From the NCBI GenBank assembly GCA_963765955.1, contig CAVXYA010000002.1, positions 1,054,001-1,118,000 on the forward strand: 64,000 bases of DNA, written 5' to 3'. The notes under the pieces were generated by a model. It had not been told where the DNA came from and did not search any database. It saw only the letters and a list, made by a program, of their open reading frames with translations. Shown here one piece after another: positions 1-9,209 of the stretch (within the stretch, counting starts at the first letter, position 1; each line of letters begins with the position of its first letter). This DNA is from JAXDMK01 sp963765955 (GTDB taxonomy: Bacteria; Actinomycetota; Acidimicrobiia; Acidimicrobiales; AC-14). The translations under genes were made by a program, and so were the position numbers.

Positions 1-859
1 ACAGGCCCGAACAGACCACCGTGGTGGGGCCAAGGAGCAGGACCGCGGCCCGGAGCTCGCCGACGGCGACAACCCCGCCGAAGGCGGCGATCGCGACCAT
101 GCTCAGCTGTGTCGCACCGTTGACGGTGACAAGCTCCAGGACGAACGGTATTCCGAGGTCCCGATGGGCGCGTAACCAGGTCCACCAGGCACGCGGCGCA
201 GGAGCAACCCGGGTCCGTCGCCAGGCGACGAGACCGGCGGCTGTGGCCGCCACCCCGAAGGCGGCCGTGAGCGCGACCGCGCCGGCGCGGCCGCCGAGGA
301 GGAGGGCGACGAAGAGGATCCACTGGAGGATCAACCAGATCCCATCGCTGGCCGTCGCCGACCGAACGCGACCGGCGGCCATCAGGACGTATCGATAGCC
401 GTCCTGGACCAGGAGACCGGGCAGGAAGAGGCCCATGGCCTGCATGGGACGACCGTTTTCGCCGAGGAAGCCGCCAGCCGCGACCATCCCCGCCCCCCAC
501 ACGATTCCGACGACCAAGGCGGCTCCGAGAGCCTGGCGGGCGGCGGCGGCCGCGGTGGCGGCCGGCGCCTCGGTCAGTCGTACGACGAAGGGCTCGCCGA
601 CGACCGACCTCGCCACCCATAGCGACAAGATATAGACGGCCAGCGCCAGGCTGAAGCTCCCGAACTCGTCAGGGGCCACCTGATGGGCGACAACGGCGGT
701 GAGGCCGAAGTTGGTGAGGCTGGACAGGACCTGGTCCAGCAGGCCCCACCGAGCTCGCTGCGCTCCTCCGGACCGCAGGGCCCCCGGCAACCAGCGTATG
801 ACATGAGCCAGGCGGGTGGCCGTGCGTGGCGCTAGCTCAGGCGGGGGCTGGTCAGCCAC
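1..859 (-). CDS. Polysaccharide flippase-like membrane protein (partial)
   Basis: The reading frame runs off the left edge, so only about 286 N-terminal residues are present. After a basic cytoplasmic start, the protein has alternating long hydrophobic segments beginning near residue 45, with the pattern WGLLDQVLSSLTNFGLT and VAPDEFGSFSLALAVYI. This pattern is typical of the first helices of MOP-superfamily lipid-linked polysaccharide exporters (Wzx-like). I chose the GTG at 857-859 because it overlaps the stop of the upstream DUF4012 gene (GTGGCTGA), which suggests translational coupling. The other polysaccharide genes alongside support export of a glycan repeat unit. A different multi-span transporter cannot be excluded without the C-terminal half. 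Confidence 0.68.
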   Translation of the reverse strand, partial: MADQPPPELAPRTATRLAHVIRWLPGALRSGGAQRARWGLLDQVLSSLTNFGLTAVVAHQVAPDEFGSFSLALAVYILSLWVARSVVGEPFVVRLTEAPAATAAAAARQALGAALVVGIVWGAGMVAAGGFLGENGRPMQAMGLFLPGLLVQDGYRYVLMAAGRVRSATASDGIWLILQWILFVALLLGGRAGAVALTAAFGVAATAAGLVAWRRTRVAPAPRAWWTWLRAHRDLGIPFVLELVTVNGATQLSMVAIAAFGGVVAVGELRAAVLLLGPTTVVCSGL

Positions 860-2807
860 CCGCCTCCAGGATCCAACTGTCGTTGACATCGGTTTCGAGG
901 TTGTACTTGTCCGGCGGCGGGTCGCCCTTCCAGGACCACCCCGATGGCAGCTCGAAGCTCAGGTTGAGGACGTCGCCGGTGTGGTCGGGTAGGCGCATCC
1001 ACAACAAGGAGTACCGCCACGTGCCGTCTGGCTGAGGGGCGGCAACGGCCGGAACCTCCCACACGACTTTGACCGTGACCTCTGAATGGGGTGGGAGGCT
1101 CCGGAACCAGCCATAGCCGGGGTGCCCGGCAACCGACGGTTCGGCCACCGCCAGCGGATCCGACGCCCGGTCGAACACCGCCCCCGCGGGTCCGTACATG
1201 GTGATGTAGGTAAGAGCGTCGGGCGGGTTCAGGACCGGGTGGGGATCCGACGGGTTGGCGATCCTCAGGCTGGTGGTAATCCGGGCCGAGCCGTCGGGCC
1301 GGAGGGCGACGTGGTGGTCGTAGGTGCGTCTGAGCTCTCGGCCGTGCTTGGCCGCGTACTCGAACTCGGCCGGGTAGACGAAGTCGCCGGCTGTGACCGG
1401 CACCGAACCGTCCCACCCCCGGTCGCCGAGAACCCGGGCGACTTCGGTGTCGGTCGACCAGGCCATCGCCTCACGGTTCCCGAAGGCGGCTCCGAACGCC
1501 TGTGCCAACTTGTCCCACTGTGACGCGGGGGCGTCGAAGAGCTTGGACATGACGGCCTGGGCCAGCACGGCGACGAAGTCCTTGCGGCTGGTTCCGGGCT
1601 CCGGCGGCGCCACATGGGTGTAATAGTCGAGCCGTTCGATCACGTTGTTCGCGGTGACCGTCTCGTCGTAGCCCTCGACCTGCACCGGCCCGACGACGCC
1701 GAGGATCCGAGCCAGGAAGGCGGGCATGAACGAGACGACCCCCTGCACCGGCTCCTCCCCGCCCCGATCCCACAGTCGGACCGCGAGTTGGGCGCCCTGG
1801 GGCCAGTCGGGAGATGTGTTCACGTTGGCCAGCGACTGGGGCAGGCGGGTGTCGAAGCGCAACGGCGAACCCCGCTCGGCAGGTCCGGCGACAGCGTCGG
1901 GTCGCGTGTGGATCCAGGTCTCGATCCCGTCGTACCGATCGAGAATCAGCTTGCCGTCGACCGCGGTGAGCACGCCGTAGGTGCCGATGAAGCCGCCCGT
2001 GGGGCGCACCTCGTCCGGGTTCTGGGACAGGACCAGGTAGCGGCGAGGCCCGTCGCCGCCGGCGAAGGTGATCATCGACGCCAGGGCGTCCTGGGCGTTG
2101 GTAGCCCGGTCGCGGAACTCGGGCAACCGGCGGGACAGGTCGGTGCGGGCCCGGCCCAAGGGTCGCACCAGCCGTTCTCCATCGAGGCGATCGACCTTCG
2201 CCGACGCCTGGTCGATGCTCGTCACGCCGTCCCGGAGCAGGTCCTGGATGCCACGGAGCCGATCGAGGGAGTCGGAGAGCTTTTGGTTCTGGTCGACGGG
2301 GTCGATGATGGCGGACGCGGCGTCGGCCAGGCGGATGCCGGCGGCCGAGAGCAGCACCCCCACGTCCGAGAGCTCTTCCACGCCCCGGATCTGGGACCCG
2401 ATCAGGGGGATGTTGCGGGCAAAGGGCAGGAAGCGGACCAAACCCGCGACCTCCTGCCGGCTGCGGTCGAAGTCGGCCCCGGCCTGTATGAGCTGAGCCC
2501 GGGCCGGCTCGAGCTGCCTGGCCCCCAACAGCTTCTCGGCCCTCAGCAGGGCGGCCTTGCCGTGGAGGGCGGCCTGGCCCGCCCGTGCCGAGCGGTAGGC
2601 GCCGAAGCCGCCGCCGACCACCGCCAGTCCGATCAGGACGAGAACGAGCGGGCGTCGAAGCACCGGGTGCGTTCGGTGCGAGCTCGACGACCGGGACGAG
2701 CGGTCGCGGCGCGATCTGGACGACCTGGACGACCTCGTCGACCTCGTCGACCGGGATGCGTCGGGCGGCGACCGGCGAGGTCGGTCGTTCACGATGGGTT
2801 CATCCAT
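852..2807 (-). CDS. DUF4012 membrane-anchored protein
   Basis: This 651-residue protein has a Ser/Arg-rich, probably disordered cytoplasmic N-terminus (residues 1-48). One transmembrane helix follows near 50-72 (VLVLIGLAVVGGGFGAY), then a long extracytoplasmic region with helical stretches and the motif NPDEVRPTGGFIGTYG near residue 260, which marks DUF4012. The biochemical role of the family is unknown. It recurs in actinobacterial and archaeal exopolysaccharide loci, as here between a flippase and a Wzz/tyrosine kinase. The gene is followed without a gap by the flippase. The Ser-Thr-Arg tract near the start is of low complexity. Confidence 0.85.
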   Translation of the reverse strand: MDEPIVNDRPRRSPPDASRSTRSTRSSRSSRSRRDRSSRSSSSHRTHPVLRRPLVLVLIGLAVVGGGFGAYRSARAGQAALHGKAALLRAEKLLGARQLEPARAQLIQAGADFDRSRQEVAGLVRFLPFARNIPLIGSQIRGVEELSDVGVLLSAAGIRLADAASAIIDPVDQNQKLSDSLDRLRGIQDLLRDGVTSIDQASAKVDRLDGERLVRPLGRARTDLSRRLPEFRDRATNAQDALASMITFAGGDGPRRYLVLSQNPDEVRPTGGFIGTYGVLTAVDGKLILDRYDGIETWIHTRPDAVAGPAERGSPLRFDTRLPQSLANVNTSPDWPQGAQLAVRLWDRGGEEPVQGVVSFMPAFLARILGVVGPVQVEGYDETVTANNVIERLDYYTHVAPPEPGTSRKDFVAVLAQAVMSKLFDAPASQWDKLAQAFGAAFGNREAMAWSTDTEVARVLGDRGWDGSVPVTAGDFVYPAEFEYAAKHGRELRRTYDHHVALRPDGSARITTSLRIANPSDPHPVLNPPDALTYITMYGPAGAVFDRASDPLAVAEPSVAGHPGYGWFRSLPPHSEVTVKVVWEVPAVAAPQPDGTWRYSLLWMRLPDHTGDVLNLSFELPSGWSWKGDPPPDKYNLETDVNDSWILEAGG

Positions 2808-2854
2808 TGTGGGCGCTCATCACCTTCGGCGGGCGCACCGGGCAGGAGCCCATG

Positions 2855-4591
2855 TCAGAGTCCTCGGTCAGGTTTGCCCCGGGGGGCGGCGCCGCCTCGA
2901 GGTTGGCGATCGCGCTTCTGACTCAGGGGACGACGGGGGGCCGGTGCCTTGCCGGCGCCGTTGCTCTCAGGCGTGGACGCCATCGTGGGAGTCCGCTCCG
3001 GCCCCTCCCCGTTCGTGCCCGTAGGGGCCGTGTCGTATCTGTAGGAGTAGTCGGCGCCGTAGCCGCCCAGGGCCGTGACCCCGTTGAGCACCGTGCCCAC
3101 CAGGGGGGCGTCGACCTGCTTGGCCATAGCCAGGGCAGTCGCCGCCTGCTTCTGGGTGGTGCCGCCGGCCGAGAACACCATGAGGGTGGCGTCGACCTGG
3201 CGGAACAGGACGAGCGCATCCGTGACCGGCAGCACCGGCGGCGAGTCGATGAGGACGACGTCGGCCTCGGCCTTGAGGGCGGCGAAGACCTCCTTGGTGC
3301 GAGAGGCGGATAGCAGCTCGGACGGGTTGGGCGGCAGTGGGCCCGAGGCCAGCACGCGTAGCCGGGGGAGGTTGGGCACCGTCTGGAGGGCCTTCGAGAG
3401 GGGGGCGTTGCCAAGGAGCAGGGTGGTGAAGCCGACGCCGTTCTGGAGACCGAAGAACTCGTGGAGGCGGGGCCGGCGCAGGTCGCAGCAGACGAGGATC
3501 ACCCGCTGACCGGCTTGGGCCAGGGTCACACCGAGGTTGGCCAGGGTGGTGGTCTTGCCCTCGCTGGCGTTCGAGCTGGTGACCTGGACCACCTTCATGG
3601 GTCGGTCGAGGGCGACGAACTGAATCGCCGTCCGCAGCGTCCGGTAGGCCTCTGCGGCCGCCGAGCTGGGGTCGGTGATCGAGACGATCCGGATCTCGTC
3701 GCGCTCCTTCCAGGCCGCGACTGCAGGGATGACACCGATGACGGGCACTGGCGCCGCCAGCCGCTCGAGGTCCTCCCTCGTCTTGATCGAGTCGTCGAGG
3801 TACTCGGCCAGGAAGGCCAGGCCCAGCCCGAACATGAGCCCGACGGCGGCCGCCAGCACGGCGTTGCGCATCGGCTTGGGGCTGACCGGCGTCGTCGGGG
3901 CGAGGGCGCTGCCCACCAGCTGCGCACCACCGGTGGCCAGGTTGGCGTCGACGGTGAGCTTGTCGAGGGTCTGGTTGAAGAGTGACTGCTGCTGCACGAG
4001 AGCCTGGCGCTGTTCGCTAAACGACTCCCGGATCGCACTCTGATCGGGAGGAGGGGCGGCGTTCACCTGGTCGTCGAGGGCGCGGATCTCCTGTTGGAGC
4101 TCGCTCAGCCGGGCCTGGATCTCCTCGCCCGCGGCCAAGAGGCCGTCGACCGCCTGCTGGCGACGGACGTCGATGTAGGCCGACGCATAGGCGTTGGCGA
4201 CGTCGGCCGCACGCTTCGGATCGGTGCTCTCCGCCGTCACTCGCACCACGTCGGTCTGACCGACCGCGGCGGCGGTCACACCCGGCGCCGACCCGAGACG
4301 GCGGCGGACTTCGGCCTCGACCCGCTGGCTCTTGAGGACCTCGATGTCGGTGGCCAGGGCCCGAACCGGGTCGGTCCGCGCCCCGGTGTTGGCGTCGAAC
4401 GGTGATTCGGATTGCTTGGGCTGGAGCAACAGCCGGGCGCTCGACGCGTAGACCGGCTCCTGAAGGAAAGATGCGACCAGCACGACTCCCACAAGCACGC
4501 CGGCGGTGAGCAGCACGATCTTCTTGCGCCGCTTAAGAACGCCGAGGTAGTCGCGGAGCGCAAGCTCCGACGAGTTGCCCTGGTTCACCAC
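2855..4591 (-). CDS. Wzz/bacterial tyrosine kinase chain-length regulator, copy 1
   Basis: In this 578-residue protein the N-terminal Wzz domain is bracketed by transmembrane helices near residues 25-45 and 243-265, with a periplasmic coiled-coil region between them. A cytoplasmic P-loop kinase domain follows: Walker A SNASEGKTTT near residue 340, Walker A' VILVCCDLRRP and Walker B VVLIDSPPVLPVTD. The C-terminus carries a short Tyr cluster (ADYSYRYDT), the usual autophosphorylation site of BY-kinases. By family, it sets polymer length and couples polymerisation to export. It lies between DUF4012 and the CapD-like gene. A paralogue with the same architecture lies at 22170-23915. Confidence 0.9.
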   Translation of the reverse strand: MVNQGNSSELALRDYLGVLKRRKKIVLLTAGVLVGVVLVASFLQEPVYASSARLLLQPKQSESPFDANTGARTDPVRALATDIEVLKSQRVEAEVRRRLGSAPGVTAAAVGQTDVVRVTAESTDPKRAADVANAYASAYIDVRRQQAVDGLLAAGEEIQARLSELQQEIRALDDQVNAAPPPDQSAIRESFSEQRQALVQQQSLFNQTLDKLTVDANLATGGAQLVGSALAPTTPVSPKPMRNAVLAAAVGLMFGLGLAFLAEYLDDSIKTREDLERLAAPVPVIGVIPAVAAWKERDEIRIVSITDPSSAAAEAYRTLRTAIQFVALDRPMKVVQVTSSNASEGKTTTLANLGVTLAQAGQRVILVCCDLRRPRLHEFFGLQNGVGFTTLLLGNAPLSKALQTVPNLPRLRVLASGPLPPNPSELLSASRTKEVFAALKAEADVVLIDSPPVLPVTDALVLFRQVDATLMVFSAGGTTQKQAATALAMAKQVDAPLVGTVLNGVTALGGYGADYSYRYDTAPTGTNGEGPERTPTMASTPESNGAGKAPAPRRPLSQKRDRQPRGGAAPRGKPDRGL

Positions 4592-4637
4592 CGGCCAGAG
4601 CCTACCGGCCGGTCCGCGGCCATCGTGGGCTTCCGGC

Positions 4638-6560
4638 TCAGGAGTCGGCGGTGCGCTGGTGCTCGCCCGAGCTGGTGCTGGAGACGTCGATCTCGGCCCG
4701 GCACAGGTAGCTCAGGTCCTGCACCAGCAGGCGGCGGTCGATGTGGGGGTCGATGGCCCGAGCCGTGGCCGGCTCGAGGGGAGGGACGGGGACGTGGGAG
4801 ATCAGGGGGTGGGCAGGACGGACGTCGTCCTCGTCGGCCGCCAGCAGCACCTCGTGGAGCTTCTCCCCCGGTCGCAGCCCGGTGAACTCGATCGTCACCG
4901 GGCGCTCGGAGCGGGCCGCCACCAGCCGGGCCACCTCCGCGATCGACACCGGGCTACCCATGTCGAGCACCAGCGTCTCACCGGGACGACCGATGGCGCC
5001 GGCCTGGATCACCAGCTGCACCGCCTCCTCGACGGTCATGAAGTACCGGGTGACGTCGGGGTGGGTGACGGTGACCGGGCCCCCCCGCTCGACCTGGTTG
5101 TTGAACGTGGTAAGCACCGACCCCCGGCTCCCGAGCACGTTGCCGAACCGGACGCTGAGGTAGGCCCGGCCGGTGGCTACCGAGAAGTGGCTGGTCAGGC
5201 GCTCGGTGATCCGCTTGGTGTACCCCAGCACGCTGCACGGGTCGGCCGCCTTGTCGGTGGAGATGTTGACGAAGCGCTCGACGCCGGCGTGGGCGGCCAG
5301 CTCCAGCAGGTCGATGGTGGCCCAGACGTTGGTCTTGACCGCCTCCGCCGGGTTGCGCTCCAGGAGCGTCAGGTGCTTGAGGGCAGCGGCGTGGAACACC
5401 ACGTGGGGGCGGAACCGCTCGAGGGCCTCTCCCACCGCCCGCCGATCGCGAAGGTCGACCAGGACGAGGTCGGGCGAGTCGAGCAGGGCCCGGCCCTCGA
5501 TCGAGAGCTGCACCGCGTGGAGGGCGGACTCGTCGCGGTCGAGCATGATCAGCTGGGCGGGGGCGAACCGGTAGAGCTGGCGGCAGAGCTCGGACCCGAT
5601 CGACCCCCCGGCGCCGGTGACCAGCACCCGGCGGCCCCGTAGGTAGCCGGCGATCGCCTCCACGTCGGTCTCGATCTCGTGACGGCCCAACAGGTCGGCG
5701 GTGGTGACGTCGCGGATGTCGGCCACATCGACCTGGCCGTGGAAGAGCTCGTGCAGGGCAGGGAGGACCTTCACCGTCAGACCTGCCACCCGGCCCAGCT
5801 CGCTCAGCTCGGTGACCAGCTCCGGGCCCGCGCTGGGCATGGCGATGAGCAGCGTGTCGGCGTCCGCCGCCGCTGCCGCCTCGACCAAGCGGGCGCTGCC
5901 GCCGACGACCGGCACCCCCATGATGCGCAGGTTGCGCTTCGAGGGGTCGTCGTCGATCAGGGCCACCGGGAGGTAGATCGAGTCGGGGTTGCGGAGGAGC
6001 TGGGGGATCACCTGGGCCGCTCCCTCGCCGGCGCCGAAGACGATCATGCGGTGGCAGCCGTCGCCGCTCGGGCGCCGCCGGCTCTCGACCGCCAACCGCC
6101 AGGCGTAGCGCAGGCCCGACATGAGGACCAGGGCGAAGGCGCCGGCCACGAAGGGGACGCTGAGGGGTACCAGCCTCGGTTCCCACAGGGGGTTGAAGGC
6201 GGCCAGCACGAGCGAGGTGACGCTGACCGCTTTGACCAGCGAGATCACCTCTTCGAAGCTGCCGAACCGCCATCGCCCGGTGTAGATCCCGAAGCGGACG
6301 CCGGCGACGGTCTGGACGGCCATCGCCACCGGGACGAGGGTCGCAAGCCCGCTGAACTCGATGCGGGTGACGGCGAAGTCGTAGCGCATAAGGGTCGCGA
6401 AACAGAGGGCGACGGCCCAGATGACGCAGTCGATGCCGTCCTGGAAGAGGCCCCGGCGGGAGGCGAGGACGCGCCAGATCGACAGCTCGGAAGGCTCTTT
6501 CAAACCTTCTTTCCTGGGCTGTCCAGCGTGGGACTGCCCGTGCCCGGTGTCCACGGTCAA
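4638..6560 (-). CDS. Membrane NDP-sugar 4,6-dehydratase/epimerase, CapD/WbpM type
   Basis: This 640-residue protein has four or so N-terminal membrane helices, then a CoA-binding-like region, then a Rossmann dehydratase domain with LVTGAGGSIGSELCRQ near residue 310. SVRFGNVLGSRGSV and a downstream TRYFMTVEEAVQLV complete the family pattern. Members convert UDP-GlcNAc to 4-keto-6-deoxy sugars for glycan synthesis. The frame opens with TTG at 6558-6560, and in-frame GTG codons just downstream are alternatives. It is transcribed away from the fucose synthase gene, leaving about 137 bp that probably holds divergent promoters. Confidence 0.9.
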   Translation of the reverse strand: MTVDTGHGQSHAGQPRKEGLKEPSELSIWRVLASRRGLFQDGIDCVIWAVALCFATLMRYDFAVTRIEFSGLATLVPVAMAVQTVAGVRFGIYTGRWRFGSFEEVISLVKAVSVTSLVLAAFNPLWEPRLVPLSVPFVAGAFALVLMSGLRYAWRLAVESRRRPSGDGCHRMIVFGAGEGAAQVIPQLLRNPDSIYLPVALIDDDPSKRNLRIMGVPVVGGSARLVEAAAAADADTLLIAMPSAGPELVTELSELGRVAGLTVKVLPALHELFHGQVDVADIRDVTTADLLGRHEIETDVEAIAGYLRGRRVLVTGAGGSIGSELCRQLYRFAPAQLIMLDRDESALHAVQLSIEGRALLDSPDLVLVDLRDRRAVGEALERFRPHVVFHAAALKHLTLLERNPAEAVKTNVWATIDLLELAAHAGVERFVNISTDKAADPCSVLGYTKRITERLTSHFSVATGRAYLSVRFGNVLGSRGSVLTTFNNQVERGGPVTVTHPDVTRYFMTVEEAVQLVIQAGAIGRPGETLVLDMGSPVSIAEVARLVAARSERPVTIEFTGLRPGEKLHEVLLAADEDDVRPAHPLISHVPVPPLEPATARAIDPHIDRRLLVQDLSYLCRAEIDVSSTSSGEHQRTADS

Positions 6561-6697
6561 TTGGCCTCCGCCGCCTCGCAGTGTCGCCGAAGCGTAGCGC
6601 CCCCGGCCTCAGCCGGCCCGCTTTCGGACCAGTAACCCAGTGGGCGGGCTGACCGAGGATCGCCGGTTGCTCCTTGGTTCGGCCACAATGGCCGGTG

Positions 6698-7638
6698 ATG
6701 GAGCTGAACGGCAAGACCGTCGTGGTCACAGGGTCGGGCGGGTTCCTCGGGCGCTATGTGGTGCAACAGTTGGAGGGCCGGGGGGCCAAGGTGATCGGCG
6801 TCCGCCGCCGCGACTACGACCTGCTGTCGCGGCGGGAGATCGACCGCCTCCTTGACGACGCCCAGCCCCAGGCCCTCGTCCACCTGGCCGCGGTCGTCGG
6901 CGGGATCGGGGCCAACCGGGCCGAGCCGGGGCGGTTCTTCTACGAGAACGCCCGCATGGGGATCGAGGTCATCGACGCCTGCCACAGGGCCGGGGTCGAG
7001 AAGATCTGCATCGCGGGCACGGTGTGTGCCTACCCCAAGTTCACGCCCCTGCCGTTCCGGGAGGACGATCTCTGGGCCGGCTATCCCGAAGAGACGAACG
7101 CCCCCTACGGCTTGGCCAAGAAGATGCTCCTGGTGCAGGCCCAGGCCTATCGGGAGCAGTACGGCACCAACGCCATCTACCTGCTGCCCGTCAACCTGTA
7201 TGGCCCCTACGACAACTTCGACCTCCATTCGGGACACGTCATCCCGGCCATGATCAGGAAGTTCGTCGACGCCCGCGACGGCGGCCGGCCCCAGGTCGAC
7301 CTCTGGGGTGACGGCAGCCCGACCCGGGAGTTTCTCTACGTCCGGGACGCGGCCGAGGCGTTCTGCCTGGCCCTCGAACGCTATGACGGGCCCGACCCGG
7401 TCAACGTCGGGTCCGGTCGTGAGATCAGCATCCGCGAGCTGGCAGAGATCATCGCGGGGGCGACCGGCTACACGGGAGAGGTCGCTGGGATACGAGCAAG
7501 CCCAACGGCCAGCCCCGCCGGCAATTGGAGACCAGCCGGGCCCGGCAGTTGTTCCGGTTCGAAGCCCTCACTCCCTTCGAGCAGGGGATCGACGAGACCG
7601 TGCGCTGGTACGAAACCGAGGGGCGAACGCTGCTCTGA
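6698..7638 (+). pseudogene. fcl: GDP-L-fucose synthase, frame broken near 7492
   Basis: The encoded protein opens with MELNGKTVVVTGSGGFLGRYVV, an NAD(P)-binding Rossmann motif. It goes on to YGLAKKMLLVQ, which holds the catalytic Tyr and Lys, and to GDGSPTREFLYV, all characteristic of GDP-4-keto-6-deoxymannose epimerase/reductase. After GYTGEV the frame changes: the expected continuation WDTSKPNGQPRRQLETSRA is present one base out of phase, running to a TGA at 7636-7638. One base appears to be missing at about 7491-7493. The tail is otherwise intact, so this is either a very recent mutation or a consensus error. The ATG at 6698 is set by family alignment. No GDP-mannose 4,6-dehydratase is in the window. 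Confidence 0.8.
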
Positions 7639-7673
7639 GCGGGCATCGCCGACCCCCTGCCGGTTCGGCCACA

Positions 7674-8261
7674 ATGGAACCCGTGACCGACCGCGTGGCG
7701 CCCCGACGCGAGCGTGCGCGAGCCGTCGTCCTTTCCCGCCGCCGACTCGGCGAGGGGCTCACGGTCTGGCTCACGGGGGTGCCCTGCGCGGGCAAGACCA
7801 CCATCGCCATGGGGCTCGCCGCCCGGCTGGCCGCTTCCGGGTACCCGGTGGAGGTGCTCGACGGTGACGAGATCCGGGCCGTCCTCGGCCCCGAGCTGGG
7901 CTTCGGCCGGGCCGACCGCGACGTCAACGTGAGGCGAGTGGGCTACGTCGCCAACCTCCTCAGCCGTCACGGTGTGGTCGTGATCTGTGCCCTGGTGTCG
8001 CCGTACCGCACCACGCGGGACGAGGTCCGGGCCGCCCACGGCGGGCGATTCTTCGAGGTCCTGGTCAGCGCCCCCCTCGTCGTGTGCAGCCGGCGCGACG
8101 TCAAGGGCCTCTACGCCCGGCAGTGTGCCGGCGCCATCTCCGGTCTCTCCGGGGTCGACGACCCCTACGAGCCTCCTCTTCATCCCGAGCTGGTCGTGCA
8201 CACTCATACCCAGAGCGTGGGAGAGTCGGTGGAAGCCGTCTGGCAGGCCCTCCCGCGATGA
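7674..8261 (+). CDS. cysC: Adenylylsulfate (APS) kinase
   Basis: This 195-residue protein phosphorylates APS to PAPS, the sulfate donor of sulfotransferases. The P-loop GVPCAGKTTIA lies near residue 40. It is followed by LDGDEIR, a characteristic FGRADRDVNVRRVGYVA helix and the family signature KGLYARQCAG ahead of the DDPYEPP loop. The ATG at 7674 has an in-frame GTG nine bases downstream as an alternative. It lies just upstream of cysD and cysN, completing a sulfate-activation set inside a polysaccharide locus. Here CysC is a separate protein rather than a CysNC fusion. Confidence 0.9.
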   Translation: MEPVTDRVAPRRERARAVVLSRRRLGEGLTVWLTGVPCAGKTTIAMGLAARLAASGYPVEVLDGDEIRAVLGPELGFGRADRDVNVRRVGYVANLLSRHGVVVICALVSPYRTTRDEVRAAHGGRFFEVLVSAPLVVCSRRDVKGLYARQCAGAISGLSGVDDPYEPPLHPELVVHTHTQSVGESVEAVWQALPR

Positions 8262-8285
8262 GCTTGCCGCGATGATCGCGCCCCG

Positions 8286-9209
8286 ATGACCCGCACGATC
8301 CTCCACCCCTACGAGTTGTCCCACCTCGAGGCCCTCGAGTCGGAGGCCATCTTCATCATGCGGGAGGTGGCGGCCGAGCTCGAGCGCCCGGTGCTGCTCT
8401 TCAGCGGGGGCAAGGACTCGCTGGTGCTGCTGCGCCTGGCCGAGAAGGCCTTCCGGCCGGCCCGGTTCCCGTTCCCGGTGATGCACATCGACACCGGCCA
8501 CAACTTCCCCGAGGCCCTGGAGTTCCGCGATCGGCGGGTGGCCGAGCTGGGCGAGCGCCTCATCGTGGCCAGCGTCCAGGAATCGATCGACAAGGGGCGG
8601 GCGACCGAGGTCGGCGGGCCCCTCGCCTCCCGCAACCGGCTGCAGACGATCACCCTCCTCGACGCCATCGCCGAGCACGGCTTCGACGCCTGCTTCGGCG
8701 GGGCCCGACGCGACGAGGACAAGGCCCGGGCCAAGGAGCGGGTGTTCTCCTTCCGCGACGACTTCGGGCAGTGGGACCCCAAGAACCAGCGCCCCGAGCT
8801 GTGGTCGCTCTACAACGGCCGGGTCCACAAGGGCGAGCACATCCGGGCCTTCCCCATCTCCAACTGGACCGAGCTCGACGTCTGGATGTACATCCAGAAG
8901 GAGCAGCTCGAGCTGCCGTCGATCTACTTCGCCCACCGCCGGGTGGTCGTGCCCCGCGACGGCATGCTCCTGGCCGTCGGCCCCGTCGTGGAGCCCCTCC
9001 CCCACGAGGAGCCGGCCGAGATGATGGTGCGCTTCCGCACCGTGGGCGACATGAGCTGCACGGGGGCGGTGCTGTCGTCGGCGTCGACGGTGGCCGAGGT
9101 GATCGTGGAGGTGGCCGCCACCCGCATCACCGAGCGGGGCGCCACCCGGGCCGACGACAAGTTCTCCGAGGCCGCCATGGAGGACCGCAAGAAGGAGGGG
9201 TACTTCTGA
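8286..9209 (+). CDS. cysD: Sulfate adenylyltransferase small subunit
   Basis: This 307-residue ATP sulfurylase small subunit has the PP-loop motif FSGGKDSLVLLRLA near residue 40, then HIDTGHNFPE and FGGARRDEDKARAKER, all diagnostic of CysD. With CysN it makes APS from ATP and sulfate. The gene ends TGA at 9207-9209 and the cysN ATG starts at 9209, a one-base overlap indicating translational coupling. The length is normal for the family. Confidence 0.95.
   Translation: MTRTILHPYELSHLEALESEAIFIMREVAAELERPVLLFSGGKDSLVLLRLAEKAFRPARFPFPVMHIDTGHNFPEALEFRDRRVAELGERLIVASVQESIDKGRATEVGGPLASRNRLQTITLLDAIAEHGFDACFGGARRDEDKARAKERVFSFRDDFGQWDPKNQRPELWSLYNGRVHKGEHIRAFPISNWTELDVWMYIQKEQLELPSIYFAHRRVVVPRDGMLLAVGPVVEPLPHEEPAEMMVRFRTVGDMSCTGAVLSSASTVAEVIVEVAATRITERGATRADDKFSEAAMEDRKKEGYF

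Noticed and set aside
1614..2921. A 435-residue plus-strand frame opposite DUF4012
   Set aside because: It is a shadow frame; the minus strand has the membrane helix and the DUF4012 motif.
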